A stretch of 64,000 nucleotides of DNA from Stenotrophomonas sp. BIO128-Bstrain (GCF_030128875.1 NZ_CP124620.1:992001-1056000); one strand, 5' to 3'; shown: positions 27,831 through 41,064, counted from the first letter of the stretch. The notes: generated from the sequence alone by a model not told the origin. Numbers and translations: made by a program.

Positions 27831-27853
27831 TGTCCGGCCCTCAAAGGGCCACA
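27831..27853 (+). promoter_or_regulatory. Probable S6:S18 ribosomal leader motif
   Basis: TGT pairs with ACA around an inner hairpin GCCCT-CAA-AGGGC, leaving the trinucleotide CCG (27834-27836) bulged on the 5' side. A conserved CCG bulge beside a hairpin, close upstream of rpsF, is the known recognition site of the S6:S18 complex, which represses its own operon. It ends 18 nt before the rpsF ATG. Regulation is inferred. Confidence 0.6.
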
Positions 27854-27871
27854 TCCGAAAGGTAAAAACAC

Positions 27872-28312
27872 ATGAGTCGTCATTACGAAGTCGTGTTCCT
27901 GGTCCATCCGGACCAGAGCGAACAGGTCCCGGCCATGATCGAGCGCTACAAGGCGCTGGTCGAGAACGGCAACGGCACCATCCACCGTCTGGAAGATTGG
28001 GGCCGTCGTCAGCTGGCTTACCCGATCCAGAACCTGGTGAAGGCCCACTACGTCATGCTCAACATCGAGTGCGACCAGGCCGTGCTGAGCGAGCTGGTGG
28101 AAAGCTTCCGCTTCAACGACGCCGTGCTGCGCAACCTCGTCATCAAGCGTGACGAAGCTGACACCGAGCAGTCGCTGATCATGAAGAGCAAGGACGAGAA
28201 GGGTGACAAGCCCGAGCGTGGCGAGCGTCGTCGTCGTGATGACGAAGAAGGTGAAACCACCCCCGCCGCCGCTGACACCGATGCCGGCGAAGACGCCGCT
28301 TCGGCCGCTTAA
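27872..28312 (+). CDS. rpsF: Ribosomal protein bS6
   Basis: A 146-residue small-subunit protein. The core ([19 protein letters not shown] to about residue 100) is standard bS6, including [20 protein letters not shown]. The C-terminal 40 or so residues are a charged, Ala-rich tail ([20 protein letters not shown]). It is the first gene of rpsF-rpsR-rplI. AAAGG lies about 9 nt upstream. The priB gene often found between rpsF and rpsR in gammaproteobacteria is absent. Confidence 0.97.
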   Translation: MSRHYEVVFLVHPDQSEQVPAMIERYKALVENGNGTIHRLEDWGRRQLAYPIQNLVKAHYVMLNIECDQAVLSELVESFRFNDAVLRNLVIKRDEADTEQSLIMKSKDEKGDKPERGERRRRDDEEGETTPAAADTDAGEDAASAA

Positions 28313-28323
28313 GGAGCACTGAC

Positions 28324-28554
28324 ATGTCCAAGTTCTTCCGTCGTCGCAAGTTCTGCAAGTTCACGGCCGAAGGTGTGAAGGAGATCGATTACAAGGATCT
28401 CAACACCCTGCGCCAGTACCTCACCGAGAACGGCAAGATCGTGCCGAGCCGCGTGACCGGTACCAAGTCGAAGTACCAGCGCCAGCTGGCAACGGCCGTC
28501 AAGCGCGCCCGTTTCCTGGCCCTGATTCCGTACACCGACAACCACGACGTCTGA
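28324..28554 (+). CDS. rpsR: Ribosomal protein bS18
   Basis: A 76-residue protein with the conserved core [20 protein letters not shown] and [20 protein letters not shown]. It starts 11 nt after rpsF with GGAG just upstream. bS18 binds bS6 on the 30S platform, and the pair should act on the leader at 27831. Confidence 0.97.
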   Translation: MSKFFRRRKFCKFTAEGVKEIDYKDLNTLRQYLTENGKIVPSRVTGTKSKYQRQLATAVKRARFLALIPYTDNHDV

Positions 28555-28559
28555 TGAAG

Positions 28560-28604
28560 GCGGGCGGCCTGTTGGTCGCCGCTTTCGCAGATCCCGCCGC
28601 CCGC
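28560..28604 (+). other. Inverted repeat between rpsR and rplI
   Basis: Arms GCGGGCGG and CCGCCCGC enclose 29 nt in the 155-nt gap. There is no T tract, so it could attenuate or stabilise rather than terminate the transcript. Confidence 0.4.
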
Positions 28605-28709
28605 GCTGTGAAGCGTCGGGCGGTGTGAAGGATCTGCCGTTCGGATATTCGGACAGCCATCGCTGCGGGGCCTGGGCCTCGCTAACGAATACATATTTGG
28701 AGCTACACC

Positions 28710-29162
28710 ATGAAGCTGATTCTTCTTCAGAAGGTCACCAACCTCGGCGGTCTGGGCGATCTGGTCGACGTCAAGCCGGGCTACGGCCGCAACTTCCTCG
28801 TCCCGACCGGCAAGGCCGTTCCGGCCACCGCGACCAACGTGGCCGAGTTCGAAGCCAAGCGCGCTGATTACGAAGCCAAGGCCCAGTCGATCCACGCTGA
28901 TGCCGAAGCCCGCAAGGCGCAGCTGGAAGGCAAGAGCGTGACCATCGCTGCCAACGCTTCGACGGAAGGCAAGCTGTACGGTTCGGTCGGCCCGCGCGAT
29001 ATCGCCGAAGCCTTCACCGCTGCCGGCCTGCCGCTGGAAAAGAGCGAAGTGATCCTGGGCGAAGGCGCCTTCCGCAACGTGGGCGAGTACGAGGTGACTG
29101 TTCACCTGCACGCCGACGTGGAAACCACCGTCAAGGTGGTTGTGGAAGCCGAAAAGGCCTGA
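28710..29162 (+). CDS. rplI: Ribosomal protein bL9
   Basis: A 150-residue large-subunit protein. The N-terminal domain [20 protein letters not shown] with [12 protein letters not shown] is diagnostic, followed by the long connecting helix and the C-terminal domain. TTGGAGC lies about 8 nt upstream of the ATG. It closes the rpsF-rpsR-rplI operon and is followed by a strong terminator. Confidence 0.97.
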   Translation: MKLILLQKVTNLGGLGDLVDVKPGYGRNFLVPTGKAVPATATNVAEFEAKRADYEAKAQSIHADAEARKAQLEGKSVTIAANASTEGKLYGSVGPRDIAEAFTAAGLPLEKSEVILGEGAFRNVGEYEVTVHLHADVETTVKVVVEAEKA

Positions 29163-29190
29163 TTCCTGCCGAAAGGCGGGCGTCACTGAA

Positions 29191-29220
29191 ACGGGTACCC
29201 GCGAGGGTGCCCGTTTTTTG
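29191..29220 (+). terminator. Rho-independent terminator of the rpsF operon
   Basis: A 10-bp stem ACGGGTACCC / GGGTGCCCGT (one G-T pair) with loop GCGA, then a run of six T, 29 nt after the rplI stop. Confidence 0.92.
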
Positions 29221-29392
29221 TTTGTGGCAACGGCAACCGCAACGGCTTGGCGCCGTGACGATAGAGGGGGGAGGGCGCCGGGTAGCCCGGGCCGGGACGC
29301 GCCCTGAACCCCCGCCCGTGCCGTCCCGCCTGGCCCCACGCTGGAAATGCGGGCTGGAGCCGCCCCCGCAGCGCGCTGAACACCGGCCCCGT

Positions 29393-29398
29393 TATACT
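29393..29398 (+). promoter_or_regulatory. Possible -10 element of smc
   Basis: TATACT lies 126 nt before the smc ATG, with no clear -35. The remainder of the 29221-29524 gap shows no gene or further structure that I recognise. Confidence 0.4.
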
Positions 29399-29524
29399 CA
29401 GGCTATCGCGTCGCCCCCGGGGTCATTGAAGTCCTGCAATATCAATGGCTTGAGGGGTAAATCCGCTCCGTAATCCACCATGGTGGGGGTCGCTTCAGGC
29501 CTTCGCCCGGAACCCAATCACGCC

Positions 29525-32500
29525 ATGCGTCTGTCCACGATCAAGCTGTCCGGATTCAAATCCTTCGTCGATCCGACCACGCTGCACCTGCCGACCAACA
29601 TGACCGGCGTGGTGGGCCCAAACGGCTGTGGCAAATCGAACATCATCGACGCCGTGCGCTGGGTCATGGGCGAAAGCTCCGCCAGCCGCCTGCGTGGCGA
29701 CTCGCTGACCGACGTCATCTTCTCCGGCTCCTCCGCCCGCAAGCCCGTCTCGCAGGCCGCCGTCGAGCTGATCTTCGACAACACCGACCACACCATCACC
29801 GGTGAGTACGCCTCGTTCAACGAGATCTCGGTCAAGCGCACCGTCAGCCGTGACGGCAGCAGCAACTACTACCTCAACGGCACCAAGTGCCGCCGCCGCG
29901 ACATCACCGACCTGTTCCTCGGCACCGGCCTTGGGCCGCGCAGCTACTCGATCATCGAGCAGGGCATGATCAGCAAGATCATCGAGGCGCGGCCTGAAGA
30001 TCTGCGGGTCTACCTGGAAGAAGCTGCCGGCATCTCCAAGTACAAGGAGCGCCGCAAGGAAACCGAGACCCGCATCCGGCATACCCGCGAGAATCTGGAC
30101 CGCCTCAACGACCTGCGCGAGGAGATCGGCAAACAGCTCGAGCACCTCAAGCGCCAGGCGCGCCAGGCCGAGCAGTACCAGGCGCTGCAGGAAGAGCGCA
30201 AGGTCAAGGACGCCGAGTGGAAGGCGCTGGAATACCGTGGGCTGGATGGCCGCCTGGGCGGCCTGCGCGAAGCACTCTCGCGCGAGGAGACCCGCCTGCA
30301 GCAGCTGATCGCCGAGCAGCGCGATGCCGAAGCCCGCATCGAAACCAGCCGCCTGCGCCGCGAAGAGGCCTCCGATGCGCTCAACACCGCGCAGGCCGAG
30401 GTCTACCAGGTCGGCAGCACGCTGGCCCGCCTGGAGCAGCAGATCCAGCATCAGCGCGAGATGTCGCAGCGACTGAACAAGGCGCGCGATGAAGCGCAGC
30501 AGGCACTGGCCGATCTGGGCCAGCACATCAGTGGCGATGAGGCCAAGCTGATGGTGCTGCGCGAGGCAGTGGACGATGCCGAGCCGCGCCTGGAGCAGTT
30601 GCAGGAAGAGAATGAGATCAAGCAGGAAGCCCTGCGTGATGCCGAGGCCCGGCTGGCCGATTGGCAGCAGCGCTGGGAGAGCCATACCCGCAGCACCTCC
30701 GAAGCCTCGCGCGCCGGCGAAGTCGAGCGCACCCGCGTGGATTATCTGGATCGCCAGGTGCTGGAAGCCGATCGCCGCCGCGAGTCGCTGCAGGCCGAGC
30801 GCGCCGGGCTGGATCTGGACGCCCTGGCCGAGGTGTTCGAAGAACTGCACCTCCAGCACGAGACCCAGAAGGCCTCGCTGGACACGCTCAACGAGCAGGT
30901 GGAAGAACGCAAGCATGCCGTGGCCGGGCTGCAGGACCGCCAGCGCGCCGGGCAGACCGAGCTGGCCGAGATCCGCAAGCAGGCCCAGGCCGCCCGCGGC
31001 CGGTTGTCGTCACTGGAGACCCTGCAGCAGGCCGCACTAGGCCAGGAGCAGGGCGCCGCGGTGGCCTGGCTGAAGGCACGCGGGCTGGATTCGGGCGCGC
31101 GTGTCGGCGAACGCCTGACCGTGGAGAGCGGCTGGGAAAACGCCGTGGAAAGCGCGCTCGGCCAGCTGATCGAGGGCGTGCTGGTCGATTCCCCGGCATC
31201 GTTGGTGGACGCGCTGGGCGAACTGGGCGAAGGCCGTATCGCGCTGGTCTCGGCCGAGCAGGACGCGCTGGATGTCGCGCCAACCTCGCTGGCGGCGAAA
31301 GTGCAGGGCCCCACTGCGATCCGTCGGCTGCTGGCACGCCTGCATGCCGCCGAGGATCTCGCGTCCGCCCGTGCGCTGCAGGCGACGCTGGGCGAGGGCG
31401 ACTCGGTCATCACCCGCGGTGGCGAGCGGCTGGGCGAGGGCTGGGTGCGCGTGTCGCGCTCCGGCGCGGCCAAGCAGGGCGCGCTGCTGCGCGAACGCGA
31501 GATAGTCACCCTGCGCGAGCAGATTGAAACACTGCAGGACCGCGAAGCGGCCTTGGAAGAGCAGCTGGCCGGCTTCCGTGACCAGTTGCTGGCCGGTGAG
31601 CAGCAACGCGAAGACGCGCAGCGCCAGCTGTACCTGGCCCATCGCAGCGTTTCCGAGCTCGGTGGCCAGCTGCAGAGCCAGCAGGGCAAGGTGGAGGCCG
31701 CACGCACCCGCATCGACCGCATCGAAGGCGAGCTGGTGCAATTGCTGGAGACGCTGGATGCCGGTCGCGAGCAGGTGCGCGAAGCACGTTCGCGGCTGGA
31801 CGATGCGGTCACCAGCATGGGCGACCTGGAATCGGTCCGCGCCGCGCTGGAAGGCGAGCGTCGCCAGCTTACCGATGCCCGCGACCAGGCCCGCGACCAG
31901 GCCCGCAACGTGCGCGAGGCGGCGCACTCGCTCGCCTTGACGCTGGAATCGCAGCGCGCGCAGATCGCCTCGCTGAGCCAGGCGCTGGAGCGCATGAGTA
32001 CCCAGCGTGGGCAGCTGGATACGCGATTGGGTGAACTGCATTCGCAGCTGGACGAAGGTGATTCGCCGGTCAAGGCGCTCGAAGCCGAACACCAGAACGC
32101 CTTGGGCGAGCGCGTGCGTGCCGACCGCGTGCTGGGCGAAGCCCGTACGTTGCTCGATGGCATCGATGCCGAACTGCGCACGTTCGAGCAGACCCGCCAC
32201 CAGCGCGACGAACAGGCGCTGGCGCAGCGCGAGCGCATTTCCCAGCGCAAGCTCGACCAGCAGGCACTGGTGCTCAGTGCCGACCAGCTGTCGGCCTCGG
32301 TGGAGAAGGCCGGCTTCGTGCTGCAGGATGTGATCAACAGCCTGCCCGAGGATGCGCGGGTCACCGACTGGGAGCAGGCCGTGCACCAGATCGATGGCCG
32401 CATGCGCCGGCTGGAGCCGGTCAACCTGGCCGCCATCCAGGAATACGGCGAGGCGTCGCAGCGTTCGGAGTACCTGGATGCGCAGAACACCGACCTCACC

Positions 32501-33028
32501 ACCGCGCTGGAAACCCTGGAGGACGCGATCCGCAAGATCGACCGCGAGACCCGCGGCCGCTTCAAGGACACCTTCGACCGCGTCAACGCCGGTGTGCAGC
32601 AGCTGTATCCGCGCCTGTTCGGTGGTGGCCACGCCTACCTCGAGCTGACAGGTGAAGACCTGCTCGACACCGGTGTTGCGATCATGGCGCGGCCGCCGGG
32701 CAAGCGGGTGTCGAGCATCTCGCTGCTTTCCGGTGGCGAGAAGGCGATGACCGCGGTGGCGCTGGTGTTTGCGATCTTCCAGCTCAACCCGGCACCGTTC
32801 TGCCTGCTGGACGAGGTGGACGCGCCGTTGGACGAAGCCAACGTCGGTCGCCTGGCCAACATGGTCAAGGAAATGAGCGAGAAGGTTCAGTTCCTGTTTG
32901 TGAGCCACAACAAGGCCACGATGGAAGCTGCACACCAGCTCTCCGGCGTGACCATGCGCGAACCGGGCGTCAGCCGACTGGTCAGTGTCGACCTGGAGGA
33001 AGCCGCACGATTGGCGGGCGCGGCTTGA
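29525..33028 (+). CDS. smc: Chromosome segregation protein SMC
   Basis: A 1167-residue SMC ATPase that, with ScpA and ScpB (not in the window), forms condensin. Walker A GPNGCGKS is at residues 31-38. Two long coiled-coil arms flank a hinge near residues 510-640. The signature LSGGEKAMTAVALVFAIF lies near residue 1067 and Walker B PFCLLDEVDAPLDE near residue 1095. The ATG at 29525 gives the standard start MRLSTIKLSGFKSFVDP; an in-frame ATG at 29480 would add 15 unrelated residues. The ribosome binding site is weak. zipA follows after 47 nt. Confidence 0.96.
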   Translation: MRLSTIKLSGFKSFVDPTTLHLPTNMTGVVGPNGCGKSNIIDAVRWVMGESSASRLRGDSLTDVIFSGSSARKPVSQAAVELIFDNTDHTITGEYASFNEISVKRTVSRDGSSNYYLNGTKCRRRDITDLFLGTGLGPRSYSIIEQGMISKIIEARPEDLRVYLEEAAGISKYKERRKETETRIRHTRENLDRLNDLREEIGKQLEHLKRQARQAEQYQALQEERKVKDAEWKALEYRGLDGRLGGLREALSREETRLQQLIAEQRDAEARIETSRLRREEASDALNTAQAEVYQVGSTLARLEQQIQHQREMSQRLNKARDEAQQALADLGQHISGDEAKLMVLREAVDDAEPRLEQLQEENEIKQEALRDAEARLADWQQRWESHTRSTSEASRAGEVERTRVDYLDRQVLEADRRRESLQAERAGLDLDALAEVFEELHLQHETQKASLDTLNEQVEERKHAVAGLQDRQRAGQTELAEIRKQAQAARGRLSSLETLQQAALGQEQGAAVAWLKARGLDSGARVGERLTVESGWENAVESALGQLIEGVLVDSPASLVDALGELGEGRIALVSAEQDALDVAPTSLAAKVQGPTAIRRLLARLHAAEDLASARALQATLGEGDSVITRGGERLGEGWVRVSRSGAAKQGALLREREIVTLREQIETLQDREAALEEQLAGFRDQLLAGEQQREDAQRQLYLAHRSVSELGGQLQSQQGKVEAARTRIDRIEGELVQLLETLDAGREQVREARSRLDDAVTSMGDLESVRAALEGERRQLTDARDQARDQARNVREAAHSLALTLESQRAQIASLSQALERMSTQRGQLDTRLGELHSQLDEGDSPVKALEAEHQNALGERVRADRVLGEARTLLDGIDAELRTFEQTRHQRDEQALAQRERISQRKLDQQALVLSADQLSASVEKAGFVLQDVINSLPEDARVTDWEQAVHQIDGRMRRLEPVNLAAIQEYGEASQRSEYLDAQNTDLTTALETLEDAIRKIDRETRGRFKDTFDRVNAGVQQLYPRLFGGGHAYLELTGEDLLDTGVAIMARPPGKRVSSISLLSGGEKAMTAVALVFAIFQLNPAPFCLLDEVDAPLDEANVGRLANMVKEMSEKVQFLFVSHNKATMEAAHQLSGVTMREPGVSRLVSVDLEEAARLAGAA

Positions 33029-33075
33029 CGTGCCATCCTTAAGTACCTGAATGATTTAGCCGGAGACCCCCCCGA

Positions 33076-33813
33076 ATGTCCGACATGGCACTGCTCCGCA
33101 TCGGCATCCTGGCCGCCGGCCTGCTGTTGATCGCTGCGATCTTCCTGTTTGGCCGTCCGAAAAAGAAAGTGCAGGGCCGTCGCGTCGAAGGTGCCGAGAG
33201 CACCAGCGGCCAGCGCCGTGAGCCCGTGCTGGGCGAGGGCGAGAGCCCGGCCGAGGGCGCTGCTCCCGTTGTCGGCGAAGACGGCGTCACCCAGCCCGAG
33301 CTGGGCCTGCCGGACGTGGACGCCGCGCCGGCCAGCGACCTGGGCAAGCGTGCGACGCAGGATTTCGACAAGATCGTCTCGCTGTTCGTCGCTGCGCGCG
33401 CGGGCGAGCAGCTGCGTGGCGAGGACATCGTCGTTGCTGCGGAAAAGACCGGCCTGGTGTTCGGCCACATGAATGTCTTCCACCGCCTGGTCGAAGGCCA
33501 CCCCGAGCGCGGCCCGATCTTCTCGATGGCCAGCATCATGAAGCCGGGCAGTTTCGACATGGCCAACATCCGCGAGATGGAAACCCCGGCGATCGCCTTC
33601 TTCCTGACCCTGCCGGCGCCGCTGACCGCGCTGGACGCCTGGGAAAAGATGCTGCCGACCGTGCAGCGCATGGGCGAGCTGCTCGATGGCGTCGTGCTCG
33701 ATGACAGCCGCAATGCCCTGGGTCGCCAGCGCATCGCGCACATCCGTGATGAGCTGCGCGCCTACGACCGCCAGCACCAGGCCCCGCCGCTGACCAAGGC
33801 CCCGCGCTGGTGA
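33076..33813 (+). CDS. zipA: Cell division protein ZipA
   Basis: A 245-residue bitopic division protein. A single N-terminal membrane anchor (residues 7-25, RIGILAAGLLLIAAIFLFG) is followed by a basic patch (RPKKKVQGRR), a variable linker to about residue 95, and the C-terminal FtsZ-binding domain (FDKIVSLFVAARAGEQLRG, GLVFGHMNVFHR, FSMASIMKPGSFDM). smc-zipA-ligA is a common gammaproteobacterial order; here an aminotransferase on the other strand separates zipA from ligA. Confidence 0.95.
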   Translation: MSDMALLRIGILAAGLLLIAAIFLFGRPKKKVQGRRVEGAESTSGQRREPVLGEGESPAEGAAPVVGEDGVTQPELGLPDVDAAPASDLGKRATQDFDKIVSLFVAARAGEQLRGEDIVVAAEKTGLVFGHMNVFHRLVEGHPERGPIFSMASIMKPGSFDMANIREMETPAIAFFLTLPAPLTALDAWEKMLPTVQRMGELLDGVVLDDSRNALGRQRIAHIRDELRAYDRQHQAPPLTKAPRW

Positions 33814-33818
33814 TTGCC

Positions 33819-33841
33819 GTAGAGCCGACCAACGGTCGGCT

Positions 33842-33845
<4 letters not shown>
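33819..33845. repeat. Symmetrical SMAG element between convergent genes
   Basis: GTAGAGCCGACC-AAC followed by the complementary arm ending CTAC; both ends carry the GTAG head. The CTA at 33842-33844 is, on the minus strand, the TAG stop codon of the aminotransferase gene. The element begins 6 nt after the zipA stop and may act as a shared 3'-end structure. Confidence 0.88.
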
Positions 33846-37552
<3,707 letters not shown>

Positions 37553-37566
37553 ACAAGAGAAACCGC

Positions 37567-38052
37567 ATGCAGACCGTTCCCCTCGATTTCCGCCTGGCCA
37601 CCGTCGCCGACACCGAGTTGCTGATCGGGCTGATGCGTGATTTCTACGCCGAAGACAACCTCGACTTCGAAGACACCCGTGTGCGGAACGCGCTGGCCGC
37701 GTTGCTGGAAGATCCGCGCAACGGTGAAGTGCTGCTGTGGCTGGACGAGGCCGGCGCGGTGGTGGGCTATGGAGCACTGGCGATGGGCTTCAGCCTGGAG
37801 CAGGGCGGCCACTTTGCGTTGCTCGATGAGCTGTACCTGAGCCATGCCGCGCGTGGGCGGGGCCGCGGCAAGCAGGCGCTGGCCATCCTCGAACAGCGCG
37901 CCAACGCACGTGGCGTGGAGCGCATGCGCCTGGAAGTGAACCATCACAACGAACTGGCGCGACGCCTGTACCTGGCCACCGGCTACGTCGATGACACCCG
38001 CGATCTGCTGACCCTGCCGCTGGCGAAGCGCCTGAAGGACGCGCGCGCGTGA
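37567..38052 (+). CDS. GNAT-family N-acetyltransferase
   Basis: A 161-residue acetyl-CoA-dependent acyltransferase. The acetyl-CoA pyrophosphate loop appears as AARGRGRGKQALAILEQRA near residue 100, preceded by the beta-strand LDELYLSHA and followed by LEVNHHNELARRLYLATGYV. The substrate is unknown. It lies 14 nt after ligA and overlaps epmA by 4 nt (GTGA), so the three genes probably form an operon. AAGAGA precedes the ATG. Confidence 0.9.
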   Translation: MQTVPLDFRLATVADTELLIGLMRDFYAEDNLDFEDTRVRNALAALLEDPRNGEVLLWLDEAGAVVGYGALAMGFSLEQGGHFALLDELYLSHAARGRGRGKQALAILEQRANARGVERMRLEVNHHNELARRLYLATGYVDDTRDLLTLPLAKRLKDARA

Positions 38053-38993
38053 TCGCCGCGCTGCGCCAGCGTGCCGCGCTCAACGCACTGATCCGCCGCT
38101 TCTTCGCCGCACGCGACGTGCTCGAGGTCGAAACGCCGATCCTGTCCGCAGCGGGCAATACCGAGCCGAACATCGACAGCTTCCATACCCGCTTCAGCGG
38201 GCACGTGGATGCGGGCACTGCGCAACGCTGGCTGCGCACCTCGCCGGAGTTCCCGCTGAAGCGATTGCTCGCGGCAGGGGTGGGGGACTGCTACGAACTG
38301 GGTCGTGTGTTCCGCAACGGCGAAGCCGGCGGCCGCCACAATCCCGAGTTCACCATGCTGGAGTGGTACCGGGTCGGCTGGGACCACCGTCGCCTGATCG
38401 ACGAGACCGCCGCTCTCGTGCGCGATGCGCTGCAACTGGTTCAGCGCGAGGCGACGCTGGAGGTCATCGATTACCGTGGTCTTTACCAGCAGCACGTCGG
38501 GCTGGACCCGTTCCAGGCCAGCCTGGAAGACCTGCAGGTACCGCTGGCCGAGGTCCGCATCGATGCGGACGGATTGACCCGGGATGACTGGCTCGATCTG
38601 CTGATGACCCACTGCATCCAACCGCACTTCCGTGACGACACCATGACGGTGGTGCATGACTGGCCTGCCACCCAGGCGGCACTGGCGAGAATTCGGCCGG
38701 GCACGCCGCCGCTGGCCGAACGGTTCGAGCTGTACCTGGGCAGCGTGGAGCTGGCCAACGGCTATCACGAGCTGAACGACGCGGCTGAACAGCGCGCGCG
38801 TTTCGAGCGCGACCATGCCATCCGTACCGCGCGCGGCGACGTGCTGCCCCCGCTGGATGAACACCTCTTGGCGGCCCTGCCGGCGCTGCCCGATTGCGCG
38901 GGGGTGGCGGTGGGCGTGGACCGGCTGCTGATGGCGATGAACCGCACCGGCCGCATCGCCGATGTGCTGGCCTTCGATTTCGCCCACGCCTGA
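38049..38993 (+). CDS. epmA: Elongation factor P beta-lysyltransferase (GenX/PoxA)
   Basis: A 314-residue homologue of the class II lysyl-tRNA synthetase catalytic core without an anticodon domain. It ligates (R)-beta-lysine to EF-P. Conserved parts are VLEVETPILSAAGNTEPNI, LRTSPEFPLKRLLAAG, GRVFRNGEAGGRHNPEFTML and the C-terminal GVAVGVDRLLMAM. The start is GTG at 38049, overlapping the GNAT stop by 4 nt. EF-P itself and EpmB are not in the window. Confidence 0.94.
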   Translation: MIAALRQRAALNALIRRFFAARDVLEVETPILSAAGNTEPNIDSFHTRFSGHVDAGTAQRWLRTSPEFPLKRLLAAGVGDCYELGRVFRNGEAGGRHNPEFTMLEWYRVGWDHRRLIDETAALVRDALQLVQREATLEVIDYRGLYQQHVGLDPFQASLEDLQVPLAEVRIDADGLTRDDWLDLLMTHCIQPHFRDDTMTVVHDWPATQAALARIRPGTPPLAERFELYLGSVELANGYHELNDAAEQRARFERDHAIRTARGDVLPPLDEHLLAALPALPDCAGVAVGVDRLLMAMNRTGRIADVLAFDFAHA

Positions 38994-39103
38994 GGCGTTT
39001 TGACGCATCCGCGTCTTGCACGGGCTGCATGATGATGCTCTGATCACACCGGATGTCCGAAGGTGGGTCATGTGATTGTTCAGGCGTGGCGGGGATCGTG
39101 TTG

Positions 39104-39826
39104 ATGAAGCTGTTGGTAGGCGCGGGCATGCCCTTGTGGCCGGTGTTGCTGTGGACTGCGCTGATGCCTGAAACGGCGCTCGCGCAGGCCGGCGGCTATG
39201 CCGGTCAGGTGGTGCGTTGCGAATCGCGCGACATGGGGTGGGTGCATTGCGATGTCCCCACCGAAGGCGGTGTCGATCTGATCCGCCAGCTCTCCGACAA
39301 CAGCTGCGTGCGAGGCTCGGAATGGGGCACCGACCGTTCCGGCGTCTGGGTGACCCTGGGCTGTCGCGCCGAGTTCCGCGCGCGTACCGCGGCTGCCGCG
39401 CCGCGTGCCGACGGCGAACGCCGCACGCGGCGGGTGGTGCGCTGCGAATCCAACGGGCGCCCGCAGAGCTGCCCGGTTGTGCTGCAGGGCGCGCCGGTGC
39501 GTCTGCTGCGCCAGCTCACCTCGCTGCCGTGCCGCGAAGGCCACAGCTGGGGCTATCGCCGCAATGAGATCTGGGTGACCCGCGGTTGCCAGGGCGAGTT
39601 CGAGGTCGGTGCCGCCGATGGCAGCGGGTTCCTCAACGTGCCACGCATCCTGGTCTGCGAATCCAAGTCGCGCCAGCGCCGCTTCTGTGGCGCCGGGATC
39701 ACCCACGGTGTCACGCTCAACAAGCAGCTCTCCGGCACCCCCTGCGAGCAGGGCAGCAGCTGGGGCTGGGACAGCCGTGGGGTCTGGGTCGACAAGGGCT
39801 GCCGCGCCGAGTTCGCGGTCAACTGA
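39104..39826 (+). CDS. Secreted protein with three DUF3011 repeats
   Basis: A 240-residue protein with a signal peptide (residues 1-28, ending ETALAQA) and three DUF3011 repeats at about 35-92, 110-166 and 181-238. Each repeat follows the pattern CES, second Cys, RQL or KQLS, third Cys, (S/E)WG, (V/I)WV, then GC(R/Q)(A/G)EF, giving four cysteines per repeat (for example 39, 49, 68, 87), likely two disulfides each. The function of DUF3011 is unknown; a periplasmic or surface binding role is plausible. The ATG at 39104 begins [12 protein letters not shown]; an upstream in-frame ATG would bury the signal peptide. It stands alone between epmA and mtnA. Confidence 0.85.
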   Translation: MKLLVGAGMPLWPVLLWTALMPETALAQAGGYAGQVVRCESRDMGWVHCDVPTEGGVDLIRQLSDNSCVRGSEWGTDRSGVWVTLGCRAEFRARTAAAAPRADGERRTRRVVRCESNGRPQSCPVVLQGAPVRLLRQLTSLPCREGHSWGYRRNEIWVTRGCQGEFEVGAADGSGFLNVPRILVCESKSRQRRFCGAGITHGVTLNKQLSGTPCEQGSSWGWDSRGVWVDKGCRAEFAVN

Positions 39827-39857
39827 GCGCGCGATTCCGCCTGCATCGGCACGCCGC

Positions 39858-39863
39858 TACAAT
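39858..39863 (+). promoter_or_regulatory. -10 element of mtnA, suggesting a leaderless transcript
   Basis: TACAAT ends only 6 nt before the mtnA ATG (39870). If this -10 is used, transcription starts at or next to the A of the start codon. There is no room for a Shine-Dalgarno sequence in such a transcript. Confidence 0.45.
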
Positions 39864-39869
39864 GGCCCG

Positions 39870-40931
39870 ATGAACGCATCCACCGACATCGACTACGCCC
39901 GTTACGACCATATCCGCCCGATCCTGTGGACCGGCGAGAGCCTGCAGCTGCTCGACCAGCGCAAACTGCCGTTCATCGTCGAGCACGTGGAGTGCCGCGA
40001 CAGCGACGCGGTTGCCGAGGCCATCCATGCGCTGACCGTGCGCGGCGCACCGGCGATCGGCATTGCCGCCGCCTGGGGCGTGGTACTGGCGGCCAATGAG
40101 GTCCAGGCCGACGATGGCGCCCAAGCGCTGTTGAAGCTGGAGCCGGCCCTGCAACGCCTGAACGCCTCGCGCCCGACCGCCGTGAACCTGGCCTGGGCGC
40201 TGGCCCGCATGCGCCGCGCGCTGGCCCCGGCCGGTGCCGACTGGCAGCAGGTGCTGGCCGCCGAAGCCCAGGCAATCGCCGAGGAAGATCTGGCCGCCAA
40301 CCGCCACATGGGCGCGCTGGGCGCCGGCCTGATCGAGGCCGGCAGCGGTGTGCTCACCCACTGCAATACCGGCTCGCTGGCCACTGCCGGCTTCGGCACC
40401 GCGCTGGGCGTGATCCGCGCCGGCATGGCCCAGCACCGCATCGCCCGCGTGTTCGCCGGCGAGACCCGGCCGTGGCTGCAGGGCGCTCGCCTGACCGTAT
40501 GGGAGCTGCAGCAGGATGGCATCGATGCCACCCTGATCGCCGATTCGGCCGCCTCGCACCTGATGAAGACTGGTGCGGTCCAGTGGGTGATCGTGGGCGC
40601 GGACCGCATCTGCGCCAACGGCGACACCGCCAACAAGATCGGCACCTACCAGCTGGCCATCGCCGCCCGCCACCACGGCGTGAAGTTCATGGTGGTGGCG
40701 CCGTCCTCCACGGTGGACATGGACACTGCCGACGGCGAGCAGATCGAGATCGAGCAGCGCGATCCTGGCGAGCTCTACGGCGTGGGCGGCACCCGCACCG
40801 TGGCCGAGGGCATCGCCGCCTGGAACCCGGTGTTCGACGTCACCCCGGGCAGCCTGATCGACGCCATCGTGACCGAGCGCGGGGTGATCCTGAACCCGAC
40901 GATGGCCAACATGCAGGCCGCGTTCGGCTGA
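39870..40931 (+). CDS. mtnA: Methylthioribose-1-phosphate isomerase
   Basis: A 353-residue enzyme of methionine salvage converting 5-methylthioribose-1-phosphate to the ribulose form. The sequence shows [33 protein letters not shown] (catalytic Cys) and [21 protein letters not shown] (catalytic Asp), all typical of MtnA and the eIF2B-related fold. The length is normal. The other mtn genes are not here. gyrA follows in the same direction after 217 bp, which hold a SMAG-like palindrome and the gyrA promoter region. Confidence 0.95.
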   Translation: MNASTDIDYARYDHIRPILWTGESLQLLDQRKLPFIVEHVECRDSDAVAEAIHALTVRGAPAIGIAAAWGVVLAANEVQADDGAQALLKLEPALQRLNASRPTAVNLAWALARMRRALAPAGADWQQVLAAEAQAIAEEDLAANRHMGALGAGLIEAGSGVLTHCNTGSLATAGFGTALGVIRAGMAQHRIARVFAGETRPWLQGARLTVWELQQDGIDATLIADSAASHLMKTGAVQWVIVGADRICANGDTANKIGTYQLAIAARHHGVKFMVVAPSSTVDMDTADGEQIEIEQRDPGELYGVGGTRTVAEGIAAWNPVFDVTPGSLIDAIVTERGVILNPTMANMQAAFG

Positions 40932-40948
40932 GGCCGGCTGCGGCGCGT

Positions 40949-40969
40949 GCCACGACCGACGGTCGTGGC
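40949..40969. repeat. SMAG-like palindrome, degenerate head
   Basis: GCCACGACC-GAC-GGTCGTGGC with the head read as CTGC, 17 nt after the mtnA stop. It may help end the mtnA transcript. Confidence 0.6.
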
Positions 40970-41058
40970 CTGCCCAAGCGCCCGCCAACGCCCCCGTAAG
41001 TTCCTGATTCTTGCCGGTAAAACCCCCGTAAAAGCGGGCGGAAAATGGCCCGCTGTGG

Positions 41059-41064
41059 TAGAAT
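41059..41064 (+). promoter_or_regulatory. Possible -10 element of gyrA
   Basis: TAGAAT lies 84 nt before the ATG. The leader that follows contains a hairpin ACCGCCC / GGGCGGT (41092-41110, loop CGAAA). Confidence 0.45.
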
